Positions 15,517 to 25,157 are shown, numbered from the stretch's first letter. The stretch: DNA of 64,000 bases from Flavonifractor sp. An92 (GCF_002159175.1 NZ_NFGZ01000002.1:230429-294428); one strand, 5' to 3'. Made by a program: numbers and translations. Notes: generated from the letters alone by a model not told the origin.

Positions 15517-17802
15517 ATGAAATACGTCGGACAAAACATTCCCCGCAACGACGGATTTGACAAGGTGACCGGCCGTGGTCAGTTCACCTTTGACGTACAT
15601 CTGCCCCGCATGGTCTATGGCAAGGTGCTGCGCAGCCCCTACGCCCACGCCAAGGTGCTGAGCATCGACACCTCCGAGGCCGAGGCCATGCCCGGCGTGC
15701 GTGCGGTGTGTACCTTCGCCAACACCACCCAGAAGGTCTGGAACGGCGCGGCCCCCATGTTCATCACCCCGCTGCCCCACAAGCCGGTGCTGGATCAGAC
15801 CATTTTTACCGACGAGCCCAAGTACATCGGTGACGAGGTGGCCGCTGTGGCTGCTGACACCGAGGCCATCGCCGAGGAGGCGGCGAAGCGCATCAAGGTG
15901 GAGTGGCAGGAGTTGCCCGCCGTCTACGAGCCTCTGGAGGCCATCAAGCCCGAGTCCCCCGATGTACAGCCCAAGTACGCCAATCCCGAGTTCCACAACA
16001 TCTGCGGCGGTCCCGTGATTCTGGAGTTCGGCGGCGATCCCACCGCCGCCTTTGACCAGTGCGACGCGGTGGTGGAGTACGACGTCACCCTGCCCCGGGT
16101 CAAGCAGGCCCAGATGGAGCCCCACGGCGCCGTGGCCACCTACAACCCCGACGGCCATCTGGAGGTCATCTGCACCACCCAGGCCCCTTATCCCACCAAA
16201 ATGATCCTGGCCGAGGCCCTGGACATCCCGGTGAGCAAGGTCACGGTGAAGAATCCCCCCTATGTGGGCGGCGGCTTCGGCGTGCGCATCGGCCTGTCCG
16301 GCAAGGCGGAGATCCTGGCGGCGGCCCTCTCCATGAAGTGCCACCGTCCCGTAAAGCTCATCTACACCCGGGAAGAGGACTTCACCTGCTCCGACTCCCG
16401 CCACGGCGGCTATCTGAAGTGCAAGCTGGGCGCCAAGGCTGACGGCACCTTCGTGGCCATCGACACCCAGGCCTGGCTGAACACCGGCGCTTACGCCACT
16501 TTCGGCACCGACCTGGTGGGCGTGTGCGGCGCCTGCGGCACCGCCGGCGCCTACGCCATCCCCAACTTCCGCTACACCGGCTGGCCGGTCTACACCAACC
16601 AGATGACCGCCGGCGCCATGCGCGGTTTCGGCACTCCCCAGGGCAACGCCGTGGTGGAGCCCGCCATCGAGCTCATGGCCCAGAAGCTGGGCATGGACTC
16701 CATCGAGCTGCGCAAGAAGAACTCCACCCGGGAGGACACCAAGAACTGGTTCCCCTTCCCGCCCGGCTCCTGCGGCACCAACGAGTGTCTGGACCGCGCC
16801 GCCGCCTCCATCGGCTGGGAGGAGAAGCACGGCAAGGCCGAGGAGCAGACCGGCCGCATCCGCCGGGGCGTGGGCATCTCCGCCGGTACCCATGTCAGCA
16901 ACGCTGCCCCCTTCTGCGTGGACTATGACACCATCCTCATCCGCATCGAGCGTGACGGCACCCTCTTCGTGAACTCCTCCATCCCCGAGATCGGCCCCGG
17001 CTCCACCACCGCCTGCCTCCAGGTGGCTGCCGACCTCATCGGTGTGCCCTATAAGAATGCCGTCATGAAGTTCGGCGACACCGACGCCGCCCCCTTCGAC
17101 ATCGGCAGCCACGCCACCCGTACCCTCTACACCGTCAGCTACGTCATGGCCGACGCGGCCAAGAAGCTGCGTAAGGACATCTTCGACTGGGTGGGCGGCA
17201 AGCTGGATCTGGACCCCGCCAAGCTGGAGCTGGAGGACGGCGTCCTCTCCTGTGAGGGCAAGCCTCTGGGCAATCTGGCCGACTTCGCCTCCCAGGCCCA
17301 CCTGGAGGGCAAGCAGTTCATGGCCTCCTCCTGCCAGGTGCCCCCCAACTGTCTGCCCTTCTATGCCCAGGCCGCCGAGGTGGAGGTGGACGTGGAGACC
17401 GGCATGGTCAAGGTCCTGAAAGTCGCCGCCGCCCACGATGTGGGCAAGGCGGTCAACCCGCCCCTGTGCCGCGGCCAGATCGAGGGCGGTGTGCTCCAGG
17501 GCGTGGGCTACGCCGTGCGGGAAGAGATGACCTATGTGGAGGGCAAGGGCTTCTACAACAAGGGCTTCCACTCCTACATGTTGCCCACCGCCGACGACCG
17601 CCCGGAGATCGAGTCCATCCTGGTGGAGAACCCCGACCCCTCCGGCGTGTTCGGCATCATCGGCATCGGCGAGTGCGGCGTGAACCCCACCCTGGCCGCC
17701 ATCGGCAACGCCGTGGAGGACGCCACCGGTGTCCGCTTCCACGAGTTCCCCCTCACCCCTGCGCGGGTGCTGGCCGGCCTGAAGGCCGCCGGAAAAATCT
17801 GA
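15517..17802 (+). CDS. Molybdenum hydroxylase large (molybdopterin-binding) subunit
   Basis: 761 residues, the usual length. It carries family motifs GGGFGVRIG (near residue 250), the GAMRGFGTPQG cofactor loop (366 onward) and the active-site glutamate E719 in GIGECGVNP. It hydroxylates an N-heterocycle or aldehyde at a molybdopterin dinucleotide cofactor. Purines (xanthine) are likely but the substrate cannot be read from sequence. The operon lacks its own cofactor-maturation genes in this window. A strong terminator follows. Confidence 0.93.
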   Translation: MKYVGQNIPRNDGFDKVTGRGQFTFDVHLPRMVYGKVLRSPYAHAKVLSIDTSEAEAMPGVRAVCTFANTTQKVWNGAAPMFITPLPHKPVLDQTIFTDEPKYIGDEVAAVAADTEAIAEEAAKRIKVEWQELPAVYEPLEAIKPESPDVQPKYANPEFHNICGGPVILEFGGDPTAAFDQCDAVVEYDVTLPRVKQAQMEPHGAVATYNPDGHLEVICTTQAPYPTKMILAEALDIPVSKVTVKNPPYVGGGFGVRIGLSGKAEILAAALSMKCHRPVKLIYTREEDFTCSDSRHGGYLKCKLGAKADGTFVAIDTQAWLNTGAYATFGTDLVGVCGACGTAGAYAIPNFRYTGWPVYTNQMTAGAMRGFGTPQGNAVVEPAIELMAQKLGMDSIELRKKNSTREDTKNWFPFPPGSCGTNECLDRAAASIGWEEKHGKAEEQTGRIRRGVGISAGTHVSNAAPFCVDYDTILIRIERDGTLFVNSSIPEIGPGSTTACLQVAADLIGVPYKNAVMKFGDTDAAPFDIGSHATRTLYTVSYVMADAAKKLRKDIFDWVGGKLDLDPAKLELEDGVLSCEGKPLGNLADFASQAHLEGKQFMASSCQVPPNCLPFYAQAAEVEVDVETGMVKVLKVAAAHDVGKAVNPPLCRGQIEGGVLQGVGYAVREEMTYVEGKGFYNKGFHSYMLPTADDRPEIESILVENPDPSGVFGIIGIGECGVNPTLAAIGNAVEDATGVRFHEFPLTPARVLAGLKAAGKI

Positions 17803-17828
17803 TTTTATTCCATATCCATAACCCCCTT

Positions 17829-17870
17829 GGGCGTGCCGTGACAGACCACACGGCGCGCCCGCCTTTTTTT
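17829..17870 (+). terminator. Terminator of the molybdenum hydroxylase operon
   Basis: GGGCGTGCCGTG at 17,829-17,840 pairs with CACGGCGCGCCC at 17,849-17,860 (one G-T pair) and seven T follow at 17,864-17,870. Confidence 0.9.
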
Positions 17871-17876
17871 GCCCGG

Positions 17877-17928
17877 TTGACAGGGAAAGATAGATGTAGT
17901 ATCATCCAATTTAGTTGAACCTACATCT
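17877..17928 (+). promoter_or_regulatory. marR promoter with overlapping inverted repeat
   Basis: TTGACA at 17,877-17,882 and TATCAT at 17,900-17,905 are spaced 17 bases. An eight-base perfect inverted repeat, AGATGTAG (17,892-17,899) and CTACATCT (17,921-17,928), flanks the -10 box and start site, and an imperfect palindrome centred on GTTGAAC lies between. This is a plausible operator for autorepression by the MarR protein encoded just downstream. Confidence 0.65.
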
Positions 17929-17948
17929 TTCGAAACGAGGCGGGGAAT

Positions 17949-18422
17949 ATGGACGAGACAAAGCGCCAGATCACCAAGATCGCCCGGGAGGCGGCCAAGC
18001 TGACCGTGCGCACCATGCGGGAGAGCGGCATCGGCACGGGGGAGTTTGACCTCATCCATCTGGTGCGCCACCAGCCGGGGATCTCCCAGAAGGAGATCAG
18101 CCGCCAGCTGAACATGGACAAGGGTGCGGTGGCCCGGCGCACCGCCCGCCTGGAGGAGAAGGGCTACCTCACCCGGACGCCCGACCCGGAGGACGGCCGC
18201 AGCCAGCGGCTCTACGCCACACCCAAGGCCGACGCCCTCAAGCACTCCAAGGCGGCGGTGGAGAGCGCCTTCTACCAGTGGCTGCTGGAGGCGGAGCTGC
18301 CGGAGGAGGACCGGGCGGCCTTCCTGCGGGTGCTGCACACCCTGTACCTCCGCTCCAAGGCGGAGAGCCGCAGCGGATTTCCCCACGTGACCGCCCGGCT
18401 GGGCGGGGAGGGGGAGCCGTGA
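17949..18422 (+). CDS. MarR-family transcriptional regulator
   Basis: 157 residues, ATG 17,949 with GAGGCGGGG upstream. The winged helix is clear: PGISQKEISRQLNMDKGAVA as recognition helix-turn-helix, then RRTARLEEKGYLTRTPDPED with the wing DGRSQRLYATP. It dimerises through terminal helices. It leads an operon with two ABC exporter genes; the stop overlaps the GTG of the first. This arrangement suggests ligand-controlled repression of the exporter and of itself. Confidence 0.93.
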   Translation: MDETKRQITKIAREAAKLTVRTMRESGIGTGEFDLIHLVRHQPGISQKEISRQLNMDKGAVARRTARLEEKGYLTRTPDPEDGRSQRLYATPKADALKHSKAAVESAFYQWLLEAELPEEDRAAFLRVLHTLYLRSKAESRSGFPHVTARLGGEGEP

Positions 18423-20137
18423 GCGGGGACCCGGGCCGCCTGAGCACCTACCTGCGCCGGGAGGCGTGGACCCTGGCGGCGGTGACGGTCACCGGCATCC
18501 TCTACAACGTGGGGCTGGCGGCGGGCCCCTGGTTCGAGGGGCGGCTGGCCCAGACGCTCTGCGATATCCTGACCGGCCAGAAAGAGCGGGGGGCCATGCT
18601 CCCCCTGGCCCTGTGGTACGTGGTGGTGCTGGGGGCGGTGCAGGGGGTACGCTTCCTCAAGCGCTGGTATGTCCGGCGCTTTGCCAACCACATCAACCGG
18701 GACATGAAGGCCGCCCTCTACCGGGACCTGGTCCGCCGCTCTCCCCGGAAGCTGGAGGAGGAGAGCGTGGGGGCCCTGATGACCAAGGCTTTGTCCGATG
18801 TGGACGTGTGTACCGAGGGCATCCGCAAGTTCACCACTGAGGTCTTTGACACCGGCGTGGTGATGCTCTCCTATCTGGCCCTGCTGCTGGCCCTGGACCC
18901 CCGGCTCACCCTGCTGTGCTGCCTCTTTCCGCCCGTCGCCGGTCTGGCGGCGGGCCGTTTGCGCCGGCAGGTGGCCCGGGCGGCGGCGGAGAGCAAGGAG
19001 AGCGCCGGGCGGCTGAGCCAGGCCACCCTGGACCGGACCTCCAACGCCATGCTCTACCGGGTGTACGGCCTGGAGGGGGCGCGTGACCGGGCCTATGAGG
19101 AGGCCCTTACCGACTATGAGCGCCGGGCGGTGCGCTCCGGCGTGTGGGAGAACGCCATGCAGCCCCTCTACCAGAGCATCTCCATGCTGGGGGTGGTCTT
19201 TCTGCTGTGGTTCGGCGGGAAAAACGTGCTGGGTACCGGCTGGCAGAGCTGGGACATCGCGGCCTTCACCACCTTCCTGTCCTGCTTCACCCGCCTGGCC
19301 GCCAAGGCCGCCAAGGCGGCCAAGCTCTTCAACTCCGTGCAGAAAGCCCAGGTGTCCTGGGCGCGCATCCACCCCTTCCTCCGGCCAGTGGAGGAGCAGA
19401 CGGAGGAGGTCCCCGGACCGGGGGTGCTGGAGGTGGAAAACCTGACCTTCCGCTATCCCGGCGGAGAGCCAGTGTTTGCCCAGGTGACCTTTACCGCCCG
19501 ACCGGGAGAGATCGTGGGCGTCACCGGGCCGGTGGCCTGCGGCAAGTCCACCCTGGGGCGGCTCTTCCTGGGGGACGAGCCCTATGAGGGGCACATCCGC
19601 CTGGGCGGAGCGGAACTGTCCCGGCTTCCGCCGGGGACAGCGGTGTACCTGGGTCACCGGCCGGAGCTGCTGTGCGCCACCGTGGGGGAGAATATCCTCC
19701 TGGGAGACCCGGGGGACCCCATGGAGTGGCTGCGGGCGGTGTGCATGGATCGGGAGGTGGCGGCATTCCCCCAGGGTGTGGACACTCCGGTGGGCAGCGA
19801 CGGGGCGGGGCTCTCCGGCGGACAGCAGGCCCGCCTGGCCCTGGCCCGGACCCTGTGCCACCAGCGGCCCATCCTGGTGCTGGATGACCCCTTTGCCGCG
19901 GTGGACCAGCAGACCGAGGAGGCCATCCTGGCCAACCTGCGGGCCTTAGCCGGGGACTGTGTGGTGCTGCTCCTCTCCCACCGCCTGCGGTGCTTTCCCC
20001 AGCTGGACCAGGTGCTGTGGATGGAGGAGGGCGCGGTGCGCACCTCCACCCACGCCCATCTGATGGAGGACTGCCCCGCATATGCCCGGCTCTACCGGGC
20101 CCAGACCGGAGAGGAGGCGCGCCATGAGGCGGAATGA
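18419..20137 (+). CDS. ABC exporter half-transporter 1 (degenerate catalytic glutamate)
   Basis: 572 residues from GTG 18,419 (overlaps marR stop). The N-terminal exporter-type membrane domain (about 1-310) is followed by an ATPase domain: Walker A GPVACGKST (about 369), signature LSGGQ (465), Walker B ILVLDDP with Asp490 where catalytic Glu is normal, and H-loop LLSHRL. Together with the next gene it should form a heterodimeric exporter of the BmrCD/TM287-288 kind, pumping drugs, peptides or lipids out of the cell. Confidence 0.92.
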   Translation: MSGDPGRLSTYLRREAWTLAAVTVTGILYNVGLAAGPWFEGRLAQTLCDILTGQKERGAMLPLALWYVVVLGAVQGVRFLKRWYVRRFANHINRDMKAALYRDLVRRSPRKLEEESVGALMTKALSDVDVCTEGIRKFTTEVFDTGVVMLSYLALLLALDPRLTLLCCLFPPVAGLAAGRLRRQVARAAAESKESAGRLSQATLDRTSNAMLYRVYGLEGARDRAYEEALTDYERRAVRSGVWENAMQPLYQSISMLGVVFLLWFGGKNVLGTGWQSWDIAAFTTFLSCFTRLAAKAAKAAKLFNSVQKAQVSWARIHPFLRPVEEQTEEVPGPGVLEVENLTFRYPGGEPVFAQVTFTARPGEIVGVTGPVACGKSTLGRLFLGDEPYEGHIRLGGAELSRLPPGTAVYLGHRPELLCATVGENILLGDPGDPMEWLRAVCMDREVAAFPQGVDTPVGSDGAGLSGGQQARLALARTLCHQRPILVLDDPFAAVDQQTEEAILANLRALAGDCVVLLLSHRLRCFPQLDQVLWMEEGAVRTSTHAHLMEDCPAYARLYRAQTGEEARHEAE

Positions 20138-21773
20138 CCCGGTGCTCCGGGCCGCGGCGGATACGCTGCGGGCCCGGCCCCTGCTGAGCGGGGGATTGAT
20201 TTGCGCCATCGCAGGGGCTGTGGTACTGGGGCTGCTGCCGCCCCTGGTGCTGGAGGGCCTGGTGAACGACTTGGCCGCCGGCTCCCCGGCGGGGCGGGGG
20301 CGTGTGGCGCTCTATGTGGCCCTGTTGGTGCTGGCGGGGGCGTGTGAGGCGGCCAAGGAGAGCCTCATCATCGCCTTCGGCCAGCAGGTGACCCACCGCC
20401 TGCGCAGCGCCATGTGCGCCAAGCTCAGCCGCCTGGAGGCCTCCTACTTCGACCGGAACGAGCCTGGCTTTCTCACCGCCCGACTGGTGGGGGATGTGGA
20501 CACGGTGGAGGTGCTCTTCACCGGGGGCGTGGTGGGGCTCATCGCCGACGCGTGCAGCCTGGTGGGCATCCTGGCGGTGGTCTTTACCCGCAGTGTGGGG
20601 CTGGGGGTGCTGCTGGTGGTGTGCGCGCCGCTCCTCTTTGCCCTCACCCGGCGGGTGCAGCGGCGGACCTTGCAGGCCCAGCTCCGCCACCGTCAGGCGG
20701 TGGCCCGGGCCAACCAGCACATCCCCGACACCCTTCAGAACATCCGCACCATCCGGGCTCTGGGCAAGGAGACATACATGGAAAACCGATACGGCGTCTT
20801 TCTGGAGGAGAGCTGCCGGGCGGTGGAGGAGACCAACTTCTGCGACGCCGTGTACTCCCCCATCGTGGTGACGGTGAGCACCTGGCTGGTGGCGGTGATG
20901 ATGGTCCTCTCCGCCCGGGGCGGGGCGTTCCAGAGCCTGTTCGGCATGTCAGTGGGCACCGCCGTGGCGGTCATCGCGTATGTGGGCAAGGTCTTTGAAC
21001 CGTTGGAGAGCATCGGCATGGAGATCCAGAACATCCAGGCCGCGGCGGCGGGTATCCGGCGCATCCGGGATTTTTTGGGCGAGGGGGAGCGGACCGAGCT
21101 CCCGGCCGTGCAGGAGGTACCCGGCGCCCCTGCGGCCGAGCTGCGGGGGGTGGACTTCGGCTACGAGCCGGACCGGCCGGTGCTGAAGGGGGCCTCCCTC
21201 GCCGTGCAAACGGGGGAGACCGTCACCCTGGCCGGGCGCACCGGCGCGGGCAAGAGCACGGTGATGAAGCTCCTCCTGGGTCTCTACGCCCCCCGGCGGG
21301 GCCGGGCGCTCCTCAATGGCCGGGACGCCCGGGCGGTGCCCGAGGGGGAGAAGCGGGCCCTGTGGGGCTATGTGGAGCAGAGCTTCCGCCCGGTGCCGGG
21401 GACGGTGCTGGACCAGGTGACCCTGGGGGACGAGCGGATCTCGCCCCAGGCCGCCCGTCAGGCCCTGGAGCTGGTGGGTCTCCGGGACACGGTGGACGCC
21501 CTGGAGCAGGGCGCGGACACCCCCTTCCGCCCCGGCCTCTTCTCCCAGGGGCAGCTCCAGCTGCTGTCCATCGCCCGGGCGGTGGCGGCCCAGCCCCGGC
21601 TGCTGCTGCTGGACGAGATCACCGCCCACCTGGACGCCGCCACCGAGGAGACGGTGCTCCACGCCCTGCGCTGCGCGGGGAAGGGGCGGACGGTGCTCTC
21701 CATCTCCCACCGGCTCTACCGGCCGGGGGAGGGCCGTCTGGTCCAGCTGGACCATGGCTGCCCCGAGACCTGA
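20124..21773 (+). CDS. ABC exporter half-transporter 2 (degenerate signature motif)
   Basis: 549 residues from ATG 20,124 with GAGAGGAGG upstream; it overlaps the partner gene by 14 bases. Membrane domain first, then Walker A AGRTGAGKST (370), signature FSQGQ (473) instead of LSGGQ, Walker B LLLLDEI with Glu498, and H-loop SISHRL. The altered signature faces the partner's Asp490 site, so one ATP site is degenerate and one canonical, as known for asymmetric exporters. Confidence 0.92.
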   Translation: MRRNDPVLRAAADTLRARPLLSGGLICAIAGAVVLGLLPPLVLEGLVNDLAAGSPAGRGRVALYVALLVLAGACEAAKESLIIAFGQQVTHRLRSAMCAKLSRLEASYFDRNEPGFLTARLVGDVDTVEVLFTGGVVGLIADACSLVGILAVVFTRSVGLGVLLVVCAPLLFALTRRVQRRTLQAQLRHRQAVARANQHIPDTLQNIRTIRALGKETYMENRYGVFLEESCRAVEETNFCDAVYSPIVVTVSTWLVAVMMVLSARGGAFQSLFGMSVGTAVAVIAYVGKVFEPLESIGMEIQNIQAAAAGIRRIRDFLGEGERTELPAVQEVPGAPAAELRGVDFGYEPDRPVLKGASLAVQTGETVTLAGRTGAGKSTVMKLLLGLYAPRRGRALLNGRDARAVPEGEKRALWGYVEQSFRPVPGTVLDQVTLGDERISPQAARQALELVGLRDTVDALEQGADTPFRPGLFSQGQLQLLSIARAVAAQPRLLLLDEITAHLDAATEETVLHALRCAGKGRTVLSISHRLYRPGEGRLVQLDHGCPET

Positions 21774-21774
21774 C

Positions 21775-21819
21775 AAAACGCCCCCGGATGGGAGATCTAC
21801 TCCCATCCGGGGGCGTTTT
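21775..21819. terminator. Bidirectional terminator between exporter and helicase genes
   Basis: A perfect 19-bp stem (21,775-21,793 with 21,801-21,819) flanked by AAAA and TTTT ends transcription from both convergent genes. Confidence 0.92.
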
Positions 21820-21824
21820 CTGCC

Positions 21825-24800
21825 TTAAAAGAGGCTGAGCTGGGCGCTCCGGCCGCGGCTCTGTCCAGCCTGCTCCACTTCCGCCGTCAGGGCGGCGGGG
21901 AGGTGGTCCAGGAAGGGGGAGGGCTCTCCCGGCGCGATGAGGATGAGCTCCTCCTTGGCCCGGGTCATGCCCACATAGAGGAGCCGCCGCTCCTCCGCCG
22001 GGTCGGCACTGTGGCGGGCGCTGTCCAGCGGGACCACGCCCTCCTTCACACCGCAGAGGAATACGGTGGAAAACTCCAGGCCCTTGGCGGCGTGGAAGGT
22101 CATCAAACTGACCGCCCCGGCCTCGTAGGCGGGGACGCCGGACTGCCGCCACAGGTCCCCCTCGCCGCCCAGGGTGAGGCCCTGGAGCAGCTCCGGCATG
22201 GTGCGATAAAAGACCGCCGTGTCCCGCAGGGCCTCCAGAGGCTGGGAGGCGGTGCAGCCCACCTCGGTGCCCCAGCGCTCCAGCAGCTTCCACGGCCGCT
22301 CGAACCCGGCCTGCTGGGCGAAGAAGGCGGTCAGGTCCACCCACGGACGGAGGACGCCCACCTGGTCATAGGCCCGTTCGATCTCCTTCACCCGCTGGGC
22401 GGCGTCGCCAGGGGTGCTGCGCCAGGTGTCTCCCACCGCCCGGGCCAGGTCCGCCGGGCAGTGCCACACCAGCCGGAGGGCGCCCTCCAGAGCCAGGGTG
22501 TCCTCCGGCTCCAGCAGCAGGCGGAAGAAGCACAGGGCGCCCCGGACCATGTCGTCCTGGAGAAAGCTGTCCCGCCCGGCCACCACGCAGGGGATGCCGG
22601 ACCGGCGCAGGGCCTGCTCCAGGGGGAGAAGCTGCCGCCGGGTGCGGCAGCACACCGCGATGTCGGAAAAGGCCCGGAGCTTCCGGTCCTCGCCCAGGGC
22701 CTGGGCGGAGAGCATGTCGGTGCCGCCCACCAGCCGGGCGATCTCCTTGGCCACAAAGGAGGCCTCCTCCCGCTCCTGAGTGGCCCGCACCAGGCGCACC
22801 CGGGGACCATTGGGGCGCTGGGCTTTCAGCAGCCGGGGGGCGCTGCCGTCCCCCTCCACCACCGACAGGGCGCAGCCCAGCACCTGGGGGGTGGAGCGGT
22901 AGTTGCGCTGGAGGGTGATGGTGCGCACGCCGGGGAAATCCTCGGCCAGATGGGAAAAACAGGCCGGGTCGGCCCCCCGAAAGGCGTAGATGGACTGATC
23001 CGGGTCGCCGATGACAAAGAGGGAGTGCCCCAGCCGGTTCCACGCCCGCACCAGGCGGTACTGGAGGGGGCTGCAATCCTGGAACTCATCCACCAGCACA
23101 TGGCGGAATTTCCGGGCGTCGGTGCGGCTTTTGCCCTCCCAGGCCGCCAGCGTGCGGACGATGAGGTCGTCGTAGTCCATGAGCCCACGCTCCTGGAGCC
23201 GACGGTCGTAGAAGGCACAGGCCCCCTCCAGCTCCTCCGGGACCTCGCCAAAGCCGGTCTTGCGGGCGGAGACCGCCGACAAAAGCCGTCCGGCGGGCTC
23301 CTTCAGCCCCAGGGCCCGCAGCACCTGCCCGGCCAGCTCCTGGGCCTCGTAGTCGCCCAGCAGCCGGGGGCAGTCCGGCTCCTTTTGCAGCAGCTCCAGA
23401 CAGATGGCGTGGAAGGTGCCGATGGTCATGCCCCGCAGGGCCCGTTTGTCCCCCAACGCCTGTTCCAGCCGCTCCCGCAGCTCCCCGGCGGCCTTGTGGG
23501 TGAAGGTCACCGCCGCGATCTCCGACGGGCGCTCTCCCTGTTCCAGCAGGTGGAGGATGCGGGAGACTAAGGTCTTGGTCTTGCCCGCGCCGGGCCCGGC
23601 GATCACCGCCACCGCCCGGTCGGTGGCCTCCACGGCCTGGCGCTGGTACGGGTCCAGCTCCGGGGCGGAGGAGATGGCGGGCGTGTTTTCCTCCGGCTCC
23701 GCAGGGTGGGGAAGGGATTCGGCCCGGCGCTTCTGCTTGGGGGCGTCGCACTGGAAGAGGCTCACCTGGCCCTGAAAGGCCTCCCGCTCCTGGGGGGTGA
23801 GGAGGGTGCAGGCTCCGTACACGCCGTCGTAGCCCGGGTCCCAGAGGACCTTGCCCTTGCGCAGGCGGCGCAGGCCCTCAGCCACGCAGGGCCCGGCAGC
23901 CCGCTCCACGTCCTCCAGCGGGCACTCCCGCAGGATGCAGAACTCCGGGCCCAGGGTGTGGAGCAGCTCTTCATACCGACGCTGGTTCTGCTTGGTATCC
24001 GGCCCGCCGCCCAGGGTGGCGGACAGGAGCTCGGGGAGGGGCATCAGCCGCTCCCACTTGGGGGCCCGGGGGCGGACGTACCCCTCCGGGCGGTCGGCCA
24101 GCTGCTCCACCCGGTGGAGCACGCCGGTGGTGAGGCGCTTGCCGCACACCGGGCACTTGCCGCCCGCCGCCTCGGCCTCGGCGGGGGAGAGGCACTGGTG
24201 GCAGTTCCGGTGGCCGTCGTAGTGGTATTTGCCCTCTTCCGGGAAAAATTCCACCGTGCCCTTCAGCCCCCGGCCGGTGCGCAGGGCCTTCTCCAGGGCG
24301 ATGTAGGACAGGGGAATGTCCAGCAGATCGGCCTCCCGGCCCAGCTTGGCGGGGGAGTGGGCGTCGGAGTGGGACACCAGGTGGAAGCGATCCAGGGCGG
24401 AGAGCCGCCAGTTCATGGGGGGATCAGAGGAGAGGCCGGTCTCCAGGGCGTAGATGTGGTCGGTCAGGTCCTCAAAGCACTCCTCAATGGTGTCGAAGCC
24501 CGAAAAGGCTCCGAACAGGGAGAAGTGGGGGGTCCAGATGTGGGCGGGGATGAAGATGGCGTTGGGAGCGGCCTCCAGGGTGATTTCCAGCAGGTCCCGG
24601 CTGTCCAGGCCCAGGATGGGCCGGCCGTCGGAGTGGATGTTGCCGATGGCCTCCAGCCGTCGGGAGAGGAGCTCGGCCGCCTCCAGCGAGGGCAGGAGGA
24701 TGAGGTTGTGGACCTTGCGCACCTTGCCGTTCTTCTTGTAGATGGAGCTGATCTCTCCGGAGAGGACGAAGCGGGGAGCCTCCTCCACCGGCAGGGCCCC

Positions 24801-25016
24801 CGGCCGCACCCGGTCGGCCTTCAGGGTGTAGAGGCCGTCCTCGGCCTCCTCCAGGGCCTCGGTGAGCTCGGCCCGCCAGGCGGGGTGAGTGAAGTCTCCG
24901 GTGCCCACCAGATGGATGCCCTTCCGCCGGGCCCAGAAGTCCAGCGCGTCGGGGACACAGTCCGGGCTGGTGGCCCGGGAATATTTGGAGTGGATATGCA
25001 GATCGGCGATGCGCAT
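21825..25016 (-). CDS. PHP-zinc ribbon-UvrD/Rep fusion helicase
   Basis: 1,063 residues. Residues 1 to about 265 are a PHP phosphoesterase domain (LHIHSKYS at 6-13; further metal ligands in TGDFTH and SHSDAH). C272, C275, C288 and C291 form a zinc ribbon. From about 455 a superfamily 1A helicase follows: Walker A AGPGAGKT near 474-481, motif II in VLVDEFQD, and motif VI with YVGMTRAKEEL near the C-terminus. It probably combines 3'-5' unwinding with nuclease or phosphatase activity in DNA repair. This fusion is known in Clostridia. A TATAAT-like box lies on the minus strand near 25,062. Confidence 0.9.
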   Translation of the reverse strand: MRIADLHIHSKYSRATSPDCVPDALDFWARRKGIHLVGTGDFTHPAWRAELTEALEEAEDGLYTLKADRVRPGALPVEEAPRFVLSGEISSIYKKNGKVRKVHNLILLPSLEAAELLSRRLEAIGNIHSDGRPILGLDSRDLLEITLEAAPNAIFIPAHIWTPHFSLFGAFSGFDTIEECFEDLTDHIYALETGLSSDPPMNWRLSALDRFHLVSHSDAHSPAKLGREADLLDIPLSYIALEKALRTGRGLKGTVEFFPEEGKYHYDGHRNCHQCLSPAEAEAAGGKCPVCGKRLTTGVLHRVEQLADRPEGYVRPRAPKWERLMPLPELLSATLGGGPDTKQNQRRYEELLHTLGPEFCILRECPLEDVERAAGPCVAEGLRRLRKGKVLWDPGYDGVYGACTLLTPQEREAFQGQVSLFQCDAPKQKRRAESLPHPAEPEENTPAISSAPELDPYQRQAVEATDRAVAVIAGPGAGKTKTLVSRILHLLEQGERPSEIAAVTFTHKAAGELRERLEQALGDKRALRGMTIGTFHAICLELLQKEPDCPRLLGDYEAQELAGQVLRALGLKEPAGRLLSAVSARKTGFGEVPEELEGACAFYDRRLQERGLMDYDDLIVRTLAAWEGKSRTDARKFRHVLVDEFQDCSPLQYRLVRAWNRLGHSLFVIGDPDQSIYAFRGADPACFSHLAEDFPGVRTITLQRNYRSTPQVLGCALSVVEGDGSAPRLLKAQRPNGPRVRLVRATQEREEASFVAKEIARLVGGTDMLSAQALGEDRKLRAFSDIAVCCRTRRQLLPLEQALRRSGIPCVVAGRDSFLQDDMVRGALCFFRLLLEPEDTLALEGALRLVWHCPADLARAVGDTWRSTPGDAAQRVKEIERAYDQVGVLRPWVDLTAFFAQQAGFERPWKLLERWGTEVGCTASQPLEALRDTAVFYRTMPELLQGLTLGGEGDLWRQSGVPAYEAGAVSLMTFHAAKGLEFSTVFLCGVKEGVVPLDSARHSADPAEERRLLYVGMTRAKEELILIAPGEPSPFLDHLPAALTAEVEQAGQSRGRSAQLSLF

Positions 25017-25096
25017 GGCGTTCCCCCTCTTTCCGGCGTTTTTCCAGGTATTATCGTTTATTATATCATAGATCGAAATGCTCCGGGGTGCAAGGC

Positions 25097-25125
25097 TTGC
25101 CTTTTTCAGGACGTCCTCCTATAAT
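25097..25125 (+). promoter_or_regulatory. Promoter of the flavodoxin-like gene
   Basis: TTGCCT at 25,097-25,102, a 17-base spacer, then a perfect TATAAT at 25,120-25,125. The ribosome site GGGAGG at 25,145-25,150 follows. Confidence 0.7.
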
Positions 25126-25157
25126 AAAAGCAATCTGACACACCGGGAGGTATTGTG

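Noticed and set aside
15355..17742. 795-residue antisense frame over the molybdenum hydroxylase genes
   Set aside because: Gly/His/Leu-rich mirror of a well-conserved enzyme; no ribosome site or domain.
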